Shown piece by piece: positions 21,748 to 32,868 of a stretch of DNA of 64,000 bases (its first letter is position 1; each line of letters starts with the position of its first letter). Origin of the DNA: Myrica gale (lineage: Eukaryota > Streptophyta > Magnoliopsida > Fagales > Myricaceae); contig OZ005609.1 of NCBI GenBank assembly GCA_963930655.1, forward strand, positions 23,571,001-23,635,000, read 5' to 3'. The notes beneath the pieces are model-generated. The model saw nothing but the letters and a program-made list of their open reading frames with translations. It ran no database searches and was not told where the DNA came from. Position numbers and translations under genes: made by a program.

Positions 21748-24026
21748 TGTAACAACCCTCTTTATATGTATTGTTTGTTTCTTGAGAAAATGGTAAAGAA
21801 AGTACAAAGTAGCTTGTTCGAGTAAGCCAAACTCCAAAGGGATAAAACTAAACAACTTCTAAACTTTTCTTCTCTGATCATTCCCAATCCTTCGCACCAC
21901 CCCTTTTTATTATACAACTAAAAACTAACTTCCTAATTACTTGGGCTTCTCTAACTAACTAGGTAGAGCCCATACAGTTACAGTCCATTTGTTACATTCC
22001 ATCCCCCATTGAAACACCTTGCCCACAAGGTGTGAAAACGCTTCCTTCAACTGCGAATACTTCACCCACGCAACATCCTCTTCAAGTTGTCCATCCTCTT
22101 CGAGCTGTCCAGTCCACTGAATCTAAAGCTCGGCCTCCTTCTCCTTTGCATTCTTCTATCTTTAGGTCTTCCAGCACCTCTTCAAATATTTCAAAACAGA
22201 GAAACAGAATCAGGAAGGTCATCGAAATACTCTTGTTTTGGCCCTTTCCCTTTAAAGGTTTCCTTTACCCTGATATCTCTTGAATGAGAAACGAAATCCA
22301 CACTACAGTCCTCTGTCTTCACTTTTCTGTTACTGAAAGTTTTTGCGGAATATTTTTCTCCTCCAATACAGCTACTACCAGGTTCACCAGTAAATATAGA
22401 GTCAGCTAGTTCTGCAAGGGGAACATCTGTACCATATCTTTCGATCACTAATGAAACTTCATTCTCAGAGAAACCCATCTCAAGCAAACGAAGTGTTTTC
22501 TCCATAGTCCCAAACAAGGTATCATTGTTAGCGTGCTTGTTTCTAACTTCATCATCATGAGTTTTATCATCCATGTCCTCATCAAGTTCCTGGGCTATTT
22601 GGGTAGCAGTTATGAAGTCCACTAGTTCATTTATCGGAGCATCTTCACCAAGCTTATCAATTGCGAATTCAACTTCATTTACAGAGAATTTCATCATCAG
22701 CAAGGATGCTCTTTTGTCATCATGAACTCCATTTTGTACATCAGGCTCCTCTTTCGGCTGAATGACAACCGGAGTTTCTGGAGGAGTGCTAACTTCTTCT
22801 TCATCAAACAAGCTATCTAGAGAATCTGATGATTCAGAACTTGATTTTTGTAGAGCAGAAAGTGCAAAGAGGGTTTCCAATAACATCTCAACATTGTCTT
22901 CACCCTTTTCTTCAACCACTTTGTCAACAAGTGATGGCAAGAATCACATTCCTATAAAGAAGGATCTTACATTGCTTACAGACGAACTCGCAATACTATC
23001 CCCAGCATGCCTCGAACACACAGTATTCTGTGGTAACTCGAAGTCCAAGATCTCTTCATTGGGCACTATTGCTTTCTCACCATTGCGCTTTGAGGAATCC
23101 ATGTTGAAATGAAACAAACACCGCAGCTCTAGAATACAATAATTAGCACTCCACCCCAACTGCCTCCACGAAACGTCTTGTCCGCAAGGTTGAAAATTAG
23201 CACAAGCACTAGAGCAACACCATTGCTTATGAAGTAAAGTCATATCTTCATAGAAGACATATAGCAAACACCTAGTGCCCACTTTCTCTGTTTTTCTTTT
23301 CCTCTTCCTCCAATCCTTCCTCATTTTTTTCTTTCTTCCTCCATGTACTAGACCAATTCCAGTGTGAGATAATTCTACAAAAGGATATATAAGAAAAACG
23401 TAATGTTTAGAACAACAAGAAATAAAGAGTCCAATAACGGTTTTCAAAGCTCCAAGACCAATAACTTCTTTCTTTTTGTTGGCGAATGAGTGCACTACAT
23501 TTTCGATCACACCAGTATCTTTCAGAGCTTTTACTTCTTTGTTTGCCATAATATCTTCTACGTTTGACTCCTCAAAAGTTTCTTCTACGCATTCTTCTAA
23601 CTTCAGATCTCAAAGCTCCTCTTCAAATATTTCAAAACAAAGACTAAATTGTTCTTGCATTTGTTTATTGAGTTGCTGTTGTGAAGCATTGATTTTCTGC
23701 ATCTCTTTGATGAGCTCAGTGATTTTAGAGCATTGTGTGAGCAACTCCATGACAGGATCGGTGCACTGATACCACTTGTAACAAACCTCTTTATATGTAT
23801 TGTTTGTTTCTTGAGAAAATGGTAAAGAAAGTACAAAATAGCTTGTTCGAGTAATTCAAACTCCAAAGGGATAAAACTAAACAACTTCTAAACTTTTCTT
23901 CTCTGATCATTCTCAATCCTTCGCACCACCCCCTTTTTATTACACAACTAAAAACTAACTTCTTAATTACTTGGGCTTCTCTAACTAACTAGGTAGAGCC
24001 CATACAGTTACAGCCCATTTGTTACA
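21748..24026 (-). mobile_element. LTR retrotransposon carrying a DRM3-like host gene fragment
   Basis: Fossil, non-autonomous, minus-oriented element of 2279 bp. LTRs lie at 21748-21996 and 23777-24026 (TGTAAC...GTTACA), flanked by the 5-bp duplication AACAC (21743-21747, 24027-24031). The sister segment near 34449-34458 shows the empty site. A tRNA-Met-type primer site (TGGTATCAG on the minus strand) lies just inside the 23777 LTR; a purine tract GGGGGATGGAA lies by the other. Interior, in element order: a gag-like stretch (about 23755-23115), the captured DRM3-like sequence (about 23110-22200), then a short stretch resembling the end of a Ty3 polyprotein. No protease, RT or integrase. The LTRs differ at about 8 of 250 sites, so it is fairly young (roughly 1 Myr at 1.3e-8 per site per year, more if the host evolves slowly). 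Confidence 0.9.
22200..23110 (-). pseudogene. DRM3-like DNA methyltransferase, 5' coding part captured in the LTR element
   Basis: DRM proteins are the de novo cytosine methyltransferases of RNA-directed DNA methylation; DRM3 is the catalytically impaired member that assists DRM2. Here the coding start (MDSSKRNGE, ATG at 23100-23102) and N-terminal third are present. They include SSVSNVRSFFIGM, the UBA-like stretch LVDKVVEEKGEDNVEMLLETL, a second UBA (FSVNEVEFAIDKLGEDAPI, LVDFITATQIAQEL), and a third (LLEMGFSENEVSLVIERYG, LAELADSIF). The catalytic methyltransferase domain is absent. Sequence equal to three UBA modules runs with no intron visible, which suggests capture from a spliced transcript. 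As part of a fossil element it is treated as non-functional; it is broken in at least one place. The DRM3 assignment over DRM1/2 rests on remembered sequence similarity. Confidence 0.78.
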
Positions 24027-24756
24027 AACACCTTGCTGAATGCTAAGGATTTCAAAAGATTGTGCCAGTTATTTTGAATCCAAGTACAGAAAATAAACCA
24101 AGAACATGCATTTACAATCGAGATAGAAATTATAACAAAAATGCAGCAAAAGTAGGTTGCAGAATTGAGAAACCATGTCAATTAAAGAAGAGAGACCAAA
24201 CTACAATTTGATACGAATTCAATGCCTCACTAACTACCAATATTCATGCAGCCAAAGTGCCTCTATTCTTAGAAGAGGGGGCCAGGGGAAGACCATGGAT
24301 TCCACCTAACCATAATAAAAGCCTACTCAATACCATGCATCTTACAGTAAGTCGTTGAAAAGAGAAGAACCATTTTCCAAACAATTTCTCTTACACATCT
24401 CGTTCATGAAAGATCCAGTAACTTAATGCAATGCATCAGAAAGACCTCCAACTAATTATATGGGTTTAGCCAAATTCATATACGACTAACAAGCTTAGTA
24501 AAGGAAGGTGGAATCCAAATCCATGCCAAGGCCTACTACTCTGACAGAAAAAATTACATTATTATGGCATGAAGTTATCAGGCTGTTTAACCAAGTTCAG
24601 TACATCATGCACAAAATTCTGTCCATGAAATTTTGCCACAAATACAAAAATTAAAATATCGAAACTCCTTGAAATTAAAACAGCTTCATCTGAAAATGCC
24701 TACTGACCACATTCGCCAGCAGACACCCATCAAAGGACTAGCCAGTATGCAAATAA

Positions 24757-26252
24757 TTAACATTTTACAGGCTTTGCTCAAGGCCTCCAGAGCCCCAGCC
24801 TATACTTGTGGGCATATTTTAAAATCAGCTTCCTCTGCAAAACAAGATTCAGATGTCAGAAGTTATGAAAGTCCACCAGGCTAATCAAGTCTAATTCCTG
24901 AAATCATACCTCGAAGTTATTCAAGACTCTAATCCTAACTCAAAGTGTAGTTTGTGTTTGCACTTGATCAGCAGTTAAACAAAACCTTCCCTATTATGCT
25001 TTGGCAGTTAAACAAGGTCCTATATTTTAGGGCTCAAAGTCAATTAGAACCTCATAATTGAGGAATACAAAAATAATAACCACCTATCTAGATTGAAATG
25101 ACATGAAAATAGTTAAACCTTACACAGAGTGACAAATTTCAAGATAAGATATCAGTGAAAAGCCACCTACATACCAAAAGCAGAGCACGAGGTTATCAAA
25201 ATTGGTAACTTGAAAAATAGTTATCAGCTACCAATTTGGAATGTGTCGCTAGTGATAAAACAACATACTCCAGCATCACTATCGCCAATAACACATGAAT
25301 GAAGAAGGCAAAACTATATTACCTAGAGAAGTTTTTGGTTGTTGTAACCGTATTCAAAATTGGTTGCATAGAGGCAGAAGAAAAAGAAGACAAGACAAGA
25401 GGAAAAAAAACCCAGAACCCTTGTTGAAATCAGGGGAGTGATTGCCACGAGTATCTCAAAGATAAACATGAAAACAAACTTAAATGTTAACCCACATAAC
25501 CTGTATCTCTCTTCTGCGAGACATCATGAAGAAGAATAATAATGAGATTTTAAACACTCAAATAGTATGACCGTGGGAACTTCAAGAATTGCAAGCCTAA
25601 TATTATGCAAACATCAAGAAATAGTTCGTTGTGATTTCACAATGCTTTAGACAAACTAATCATAGCCACACTCTTGCAGACCAAATGTCGACGACCTTTG
25701 AGACAAGAATCGTGCATCAGACTCTTTGCCACACTAGATTTGTCCTTGCAGTATGTCAGCACACTGGGGCCATAAAATAGTAAGTAATAGCACGCTCCAG
25801 CTCAATAAATCCGAATTGTGGGATACAACACAATTTAGAAGCAATTTTTATTTTTCTATGCGTTAAATCTTATTTGCTGACTTAAAAGCAACATTACAAA
25901 CAGTCTAAAAAGAAACTGTTGAATACAATCTATACAGGTCATTAGCAAAATATAAGAATCAGTACAGCATCATTACCACTATTTATGATGAAACCTATGC
26001 ACACATATCAGACATAAATACATGCCTACAAATCATTTGACATTGAAAAATGAAGAATTTGCAGTGATTTACCTGTTGGCATGGTATGCCAAGTTTCTTG
26101 AGCTTGAGAGTGCGAGTGACGAGCAGCTTCTGAAAGTCACCAATCTCAGATTCAAGCTTAGCCACATGGGATTCAACTCGTTTCCCTATTTCATTCTTTT
26201 TTTTCTAAGTCTTTCACTATTCCATTCAAAAACTCTGGTATGCCTACCTTTT
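24757..26252 (-). pseudogene. mS41-like (IGR-motif) gene, copy B1, exon 1 missing
   Basis: Sister of the intact gene at 35184-37341. Exon 3 homology is at 24757-24834 with an early TGA at its codon 19 (after RKLILKYAHKYRLGLWRP). Exon 2 homology is at 26073-26252 and is 31 bp longer than in the intact copy because of an insertion at about 26189-26220, so its frame is lost. The duplicated segment stops at about 26785, where a dispersed repeat begins, so exon 1 with the targeting sequence is absent. Three independent defects make it a clear pseudogene. Confidence 0.85.
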
Positions 26253-26785
26253 CTGCAATAACAACAACAACCAGAGCCTCAAAGTTGATTATTGCATCCA
26301 ACTTACTAAAAAACCAAATATTTCTTTCCTCATCCTCTCAAATTTTTCAGCAACCAATCAGAGGTCTCAATGCTTCGTTGGGTTGCTAAGAAACAAAATC
26401 ATATTTAATTGCACGACCATCATTTTCTTCTTTCCTGAATTTTTTCAGCAACCAGAGAGAACTAGAAAATGATTGCACCAGGAAAAATAAAACCAAAATG
26501 CTTGTGCAGATATGTAGCATAGCAGAGCCAAGCAACGCTTGAAATAATTATATGCACCAACCAAATGAAACCAGAAAATACAAAATAATCAACATATCCA
26601 ACCTAGCCGTAGACAGCCATTTGGAAAAGCTGCATTATATTATCATCTGAATAAGGTAAAGCCAAAAAACCAGAATTTATTTTCCCTTTCCAATCTTCCC
26701 TTCATCTTTCTCTGCGTCCAAATCAAATATTGTTTTGGACAGCAATTCAGCCCAAACAGCACAAATTTCTTTTCCTTTTACAATC

Positions 26786-27055
26786 AGTGGCGGAACCAGG
26801 AATCCAATCGAATGGGGTCGAACTCCTAAGGAAAAATGACAAAAAACAATTACTACGTAATGCAAAAAATTATCTTAAGAGTTAAAATATCAAAAATTAA
26901 GAATAAAAAATACTAAAAATATTAAAATACATGTACCGTACTATTTGCTGATACTGAGATGTGGCAATTGGATCCTACGGGACTGCATATTCTGAAAACA
27001 TTGTAAAATAACTTCGTGATTAACCAAACAAGGAAATGCTCTAAGCAATGAGATA
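26786..27055 (-). repeat. Dispersed repeat, inverted partner of 19930-20197
   Basis: Begins CAGTGGCGGAACCAGG. It sits exactly at the break of segment B1, between the pseudo-mS41 copy and gene C copy 2. Confidence 0.75.
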
Positions 27056-27224
27056 TTCATCAGTAATTAACCAAACATACATGTCAAAGCAGTGAATATA
27101 AATGTCAACAATAAATTACAAAACCATATTAGCTATTGTAATTTTTTTCCATTTTTCATCCCCAAGCCCTTTCTTTTGATGTTCATTGATATGCCGGACA
27201 AATAATTTTACTGCTTCCAAATTT

Positions 27225-28984
27225 TTCAAATTGGTACCATTTCTGGGTTACTGGCCCGCCACTGTGTCGTGTTAAACAACTTATGCATTGCTTGCACGAG
27301 TTTCTTTTACAAATATATTAGGTTATTAATATTTTTTATTTTACAAAGATTGTTCTCAAAATCTATTTTTAATAAAATTCCTAAAAAAAAATTTGTTTCC
27401 CAAATCTTATATTTCCACAAATTTAAAATTCGCTGTAATCGGTTGCTTTATTTCGATCTTTAAATCGGATTATCTGGGTTTTTTAAAAAAATATTATCGA
27501 ATTTAAAACATGCAGGAAATAATTAAACCAACCCGAAACCAAAAAAGGCCGTTGCGTGGCACTAAGCGCGGCATTCGGATGACAACCTTCAGAGAGCGCC
27601 AAAACTTCCCAATGTGGGTTGTTTTTCCTAAGATTCAGAATAATGTCGCTCTTTCCTTCCATTTCTTACCAACAGCAAACGAATACGTTCAGTTCAACAA
27701 TGATGTTGACAAATCTTATGGATGCTTTTGTTTTTCCTCTCTCTTTTTTTGGCCTTTTGTTTGGTTGCCAGTGAACAGGGGAAAAAGAAAACAAAAGAAA
27801 ATCTGTGATATGAATCTTAGAATTTAGAAGTTTATATCTTTTTTTGTTAGCCTCCTAATGAAAAAACCCATCTTTGTTATGCAAATTCAACTTTTTCTGG
27901 CTCATAGATGTTCAGCTTTTTGTTTCCTTTCAGATCAACGGAAAATTTTCTTCTACAATTCCCAACTTATTTCTACGTTGGTCTCGACCAAAGGTGGCAT
28001 TTGGGTCATTGCCAATGTGATTACTTTGTAATTACTGATCAAATTTTGTTTAGTAATCATTTTTAAGTAGCTTCTGCGTATACTTTTTTCGTTTTGGATG
28101 ATGGATTTCCTGTTAAATTTCTGGAAGTAGAACTGGGATTGAGGAAGAGGCAATGTTGTTGAGATTGTTATACACTTTCTGCTACTTGAGATTAGTTTGG
28201 GTATTGCAATTATAATACCGCTTTTAATATTAATTGTTGTACGCAATCATGAACTTAGAGACAGATCGCTCTTTGTTTGAATTTGATGGTTGCGTGATTA
28301 TAATCTCTTGAATTTCATTTGATTATAGCTTTCGGCTAGCTGAAAAGGTTTGTGGGTTCTCCTATCTGTTTATGAAGGCTTGGGTTTCTGATGATGTATG
28401 TCTTGTGTAAACATTTGGGTTGTTGATGTTAAGACGTTCTGAGGGCAAGCTAGGACTATTTAGGTAATGGATCATAGTGTTCTAGAAGAAAGTGATTCAA
28501 TTGTTGATTTGGAAAGTGGTGAGACCACAAGTGGAGATGATAGAGTTAATGACATCGATGTTAGTTGTCAGCATGCAGAGAATATGGTCGGTAGGCTGAG
28601 GAGTGGACATATTGGGTTTGATGGGTCAGTGAGGGATATTGATGGGTTAGGTTCAAGCACGAATATATTACACTCTCGTGAGAAGTTGGAGATATTGGCA
28701 GGTCAGGTGGAGGGAAAGGCAGCAGGTAAGATGGAGATGAAAATGGCAAAAGATAAAAGGAAAAAGACGAGCTCTAAGAAGCCTCCCAAGCCACCTCGTC
28801 CTCCCCATGGTCCATCATTGGGTGCAGCAGATTAAGTTGGTCAGAGAAATTTCTGAACCCTCAAGATTGAGGCGTGCAAGGATTGAGCGAAGGAAGGAGA
28901 TGAAGAAAATGAGAAATGACAAAGTGCCGTCGACAAATGTTAACCTTATTGCGTTGGTCATCACCGTGCTCTTCTGCTTTGTGA
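27225..28984 (+). repeat. Segmental duplicate C2 (sister: 17135-19928)
   Basis: Matches C1 from AAATTGGTACCATTTCT onward. It lacks the Harbinger-like element, so CTAAGATTCAG is continuous near 27628. Confidence 0.88.
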
Positions 28985-28995
28985 TAATTTTCCAA
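28467..28995 (+). pseudogene. Small membrane protein gene C, copy 2 (frameshifted)
   Basis: The same protein as at 19417. The N-terminal frame runs from MDHSVLEESDSIVDLE to KKPPKPPRPPHGPSLGAAD and stops at 28833-28835, because 2 nt present in copy 1 (AG within CAGAGATT) are missing. The remainder is open in the next frame: IKLVREIS, RLRRARIERRKEMKKMRND, then a membrane segment NLIALVITVLFCFVIIFQG. A splice donor (CAAG/GTAATT) follows at 28995/28996, so a further exon is expected downstream. I know similar uncharacterised plant proteins with this basic helix and tail anchor, but not their function. Copy 1 is intact where copy 2 is broken, and the reverse holds at the second site. Confidence 0.75.
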
Positions 28996-29039
28996 GGTAA
29001 TTTTGTTTAGCACTATCGAGATTGCATGTTATTCTCATA

Positions 29040-30870
29040 GTACTAAAAGGTTTCACAGACTCGCCGTTGTTAATAAAATTTCTATGATATTTTCTGAGCA
29101 AAAAGATTACCGAAAACCATAGTTCTACATTTGTAGTATGCCCACTCTTCCTGTCATTGACAGCACATTGAACATGCCCTCATGTTTCTTTACCTTTTTC
29201 TTATTTTTCTCCCGTTCGGGGGATGCTTTCTAGTTTGATATTTTTCTCCATTTGTTAACTAGATCTATCTATATATAATAACACTTTCCTTTCCTTAGAT
29301 TTGGGATGGCTATATAAAAAGCTTCTCTGTCATGTAAGTGAATATCAACGGCTATTAATAATGAAAAGAAGAAGCTATTTTGCTGAACTAGAATAATGAC
29401 ACAGCAATGATAAGAAAGTAGTAGTTCTACAGAATATATGCAAAAGGTTAAAAAGCGTATAGTTGTGGTGCAGAGCACTTGAGAATATGAGGACTGGCTA
29501 TACGCTTGTTCCTATTTACCAGCTCAAAAATATTACTTCTGTTTGCTTTGAACATTTCCCTGTTTATTGTTGCCCTTCCTCTAAGAATATCGTGTCTCCT
29601 TTTGTAAAATTTCAGGTATCTTGGGCTCTCGTGTCTGATGCCTCTTAAAAGTGTTTGTCTGCAAAATGGATAGATTCCTGTATCTCTGCTTCTTGAACCT
29701 CTTGGCCTTTTTATCCATTATTTGTGTTTGGGGTTGGCTAAGCAATCTATATTCTGTTCCATATGGGTTAATGTCGGCACTTATCATCAGCTATACTTGA
29801 TCAGAAGCGATAGGTAGCAATGCTCCTTGTTTCAAATACCCTCTTTTTGCAAGGACTTGTTTCCACCTTTTTTAATGTGCATATGTGACTGTAACAACAT
29901 GGTGGGATTTATTTAAATTAAGAGTATAAGAAGACTGACTTTACTTCCATATTTTCCTCTCTTTCTCTCTCTCTCTCAGCAATTCTATAGGCACTATTAA
30001 TTGTAATTTGAAAATTGCTGGAGTTTGCTTTAGAAGTATTCAAGAGTTGGTGTCTACAAATTCCAGAGTCTGCAATCGTAGCAGCTGGTGAATTAACCAC
30101 CCTTCTGCAAGTGAAACAATGGACCTTATACTTCTATGAGTAGGTTTCCCAAGTATGTTGCCTTCTATGCATCTCAACTTTTACTGTACAAAACTGTGCG
30201 CAATTAAATTCTTATGCTTAGTCTTGCTCTCACAAAAGGCCTGGTGTTTAGTTCTTGCTTTCTGCAAGCAGTGTGTATCCTTAGGATAAGAATTTTTCAT
30301 TCAGGACATTACACTTCATTGGAAGTGCCACTGATAGTTAGCTTGCCAAATTCTGTCTATATCTTGTGGAGCTGTTCTAAACTCGTAGAAAAACTGTCAG
30401 AAGTTTTTTATTTTCATTGTTGGAAGTATAGGTCTCTGATATACTTCTATGAGATGCCGTAGTATCTAAGAGTGTATGTGGATAATCTATAGGTGTTTTA
30501 GAGGGGTCTGTAGGAACTCCAGATCCTGTTTGGTCCCATACATGAAATTGGCCTGTGTAGCAGAGTTAATCTTTGGTTTCAAGGAAATATAGCCAAACTG
30601 GTGACCATTAGCATCTCTAATAGGGCACAGAGCAGAAAGAGCTTGATTCTGCCACAAGCTTGCCGAACGTAGCTTCATTTTTTTTTTGACGTGTGGCGAG
30701 TCATGGAGAAAGAGGAGAAACTTTATTCGCCCATTGTCCACTACTTAAAAAATGTAATATCATCGCAGAGAGATTGTAGTATCATCAGAATCTGTATCAT
30801 GCATGAAGAATATAAGTTTTATTCTAAACTTTCAATTTCTTTATTCCTTTTCCCCTTTCCACTCTGATGA
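29040..30870. other. Downstream region of gene C copy 2, no certain gene
   Basis: Possible last exon of gene C lies somewhere here but I could not identify it. A CT-rich tract with CAG near 29975-29983 is a conceivable splice acceptor. A minus frame around 30490-30741 contains QNQALSALCPIRDANGHQFGYISLK, which looks protein-like but is unrecognised. No repeat boundary is clear until 30876, where segment B2 begins. Confidence 0.35.
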
Positions 30871-31228
30871 GGGAATGTAATAGGTGATCATCAAGCGTAT
30901 TGTGCATAAAGAAAGTGACTTCTGTTTTGAACGTACAATTTTTACCTATCTATACCTTGCTGAATGCTAAGGATTTCGAAAGATTGTGCCAGTTATTTTG
31001 AATCCAAGTATAGAAAATAAACCAAGAAAATGCAGTTAGAATCGAGAGAGAAATTATAACAAAAATGCAGCAAAAGTAGGTTGCACAAGACAAACCATGT
31101 CAATTAAAGAAGAGAGACCAAACTACAATTTGAAACGAATTCACTGCCTCACTAAAGTGCCTCTGTTCTTAGAAGAGGGGAGCCAGGGGAAGACCATGGA
31201 TTCCACATAACCATAATAAAAGACTACA

Positions 31229-31310
31229 CTAAACACCCCCCCTGTAATTGTGCATGCTCCCATAGCAATAACATATTTTGGTTCAGGCATTTGTTCATAT
31301 AATCTAACAT
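31229..31310 (-). other. Nuclear insertion of plastid ndhK fragment (about 82 bp)
   Basis: On the minus strand this reads [20 protein letters not shown] then ITGGVF, which is the plastid NADH dehydrogenase subunit K (ndhK) sequence around its conserved [10 protein letters not shown] block. The sister segments B1 (about 24317) and B3 (about 34757) lack exactly this piece and read CTACTCAATACC straight through. It is thus an insertion of plastid DNA in this copy only, not part of a host complex I gene. Confidence 0.85.
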
Positions 31311-31761
31311 CAATACCATGTACCTTACAGTAAGTCGTTGAAAAGCGACGAACCATTTTCCAAACAATTCCTCTTGCGCACCTCATTCATGAAACATCCA
31401 GTAGCTTAATGGAATGCATCGGAGAGACCTCCAACTAATTATATGGGTTTAGCCAAATTCATATACGACTAACATGCTTAGTAAAGGAAGGTGGAATCCA
31501 AATCCATACCAAGGCCTACTACTCTGACAGAAAAAACTACATGATTATGGCATGGAGTTACCAGGATGTTTAACCAAGTTCAGTAAATCATGCACAAATA
31601 CTTAGAACTAAACCACAAAATTCTCCCCATGAAATTTTGCCACAAATACAAAAATTTAGATGCTGAAACTCCTCGAAACTCAAACAGCTTAATCTGAAAA
31701 ATGCCCACTGATCACAGTCTCCAGCAGACACCCATCAAAGGACTAGTCAATATGAAAGTAA

Positions 31762-31839
31762 TTAAGATTTTACAGGCTTTGCTTGAGGCCTCCAGAGCCC
31801 CAGCCTATACTTGTGGGCATATTTCAATATCAGCTTCCT
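31762..31839 (-). pseudogene. mS41-like gene, copy B2, exon 3 only
   Basis: Encodes RKLILKYAHKYRLGLWRPQA followed by KPVKS and a stop, with an intact acceptor (CTGCAGAGG on the minus strand). Exons 1 and 2 are absent because the duplicated segment ends at 32815, so it cannot be a gene on its own. Confidence 0.85.
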
Positions 31840-32868
31840 CTGCAAAACAAGATTTAGATGTCAGAAATTATGAAAGTCCACCAAGACTAATCACTTCTAA
31901 TTCCTGAAATCATACCTCAAAGTTATTCAAGACTCTAATCCTAACTCAAGTGTAGTTTGTGTTTGCACTTGATCAGCTTACTTTAACAAACAGTAAGCAT
32001 AGAATGTCAGGCTCTAGTTATAGGGGAATACCAGGTGTTTGAAGTCAGTCATCTTGACTTGCATTATCTTTATTAACAGAAAAACATGATACACACAAGA
32101 CCTAATATTACCATAACTTTTTCTGTTTCTTGTTTATTTTTGGTGGCGGTGGAGGGTAAGTTATACCATATTTTTCACCCTGTCATAATTGAGGAATACA
32201 AAAATATAACAGCCTATTTAGATCGAAATGACCTGAAAATTAGTTAAATCTAAATGTCAATATAAGATATCAGTCAAAAGCCACCTACATACCAAAAGCA
32301 GAGCACGGGGTTATCAAAATTGGTAACTTGAACAAGAGTAATCAGCATCAAATTTGGAATGTGTGTCCAGTGATAAAACAACACACTCCGGCATCATTAT
32401 CGCCAATAACACATGAATGGAGGCGGCAAAACTGTATTACCTAGAGAAGTTTTTGATTGTTGCATAGAGGCAGAAGAAAAAAGAAGACAAAACAAGAGGG
32501 GAAAAAAAACCCAGAACCCTTGTTGAAAACAGGGGAGCTCTGGCATCAAAGATAAACATGAAAACAAACTTAAATGTTAACCCACATAACCTGCATCTCT
32601 CTTCTGCGACACATCGTAAGGAAGAATAATAATGAGATTTTTAAACACTCAAATAGTATGATCGTGGGAACTTTAAGAATTGCAAGCCTAATATTATGCA
32701 AACATCAAGAAATAGTTAGTTGTGATTTCACAATGCTTTAGACAAACTAATCATAGCCACACTCTTGCAGACCAAATATCGACAACCTTTCATACAAGAA
32801 TCATGCATCAGACTCCTTGCCTATTCCGACACCCGAGATTTACGGAAAATTTTATTTTGTTATGCCAC

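Larger units (their letters stand above)
30876..32815 (-). repeat. Segmental duplicate B2 of the mS41 region (3' part only)
   Basis: Matches 24026 and 34454 onward, from GTAATAGGTGATCATCAAGC through exon 3 and much of intron 2, then stops before exon 2 at about 32815. Segment A2 sequence follows directly. Confidence 0.85.

Noticed and set aside
24633-24884. Plus frames repeated at 24633, 31701 and 35096
   Set aside because: They are the antisense of mS41 exon 3 and its flank; conservation comes from the minus-strand gene and recent duplication.
31141-31386. Minus frame resembling the complex I PSST/NdhK subunit
   Set aside because: Only about 27 codons match, they match plastid ndhK, and two sister segments lack exactly these bases. 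It is a plastid DNA insertion, not a gene.
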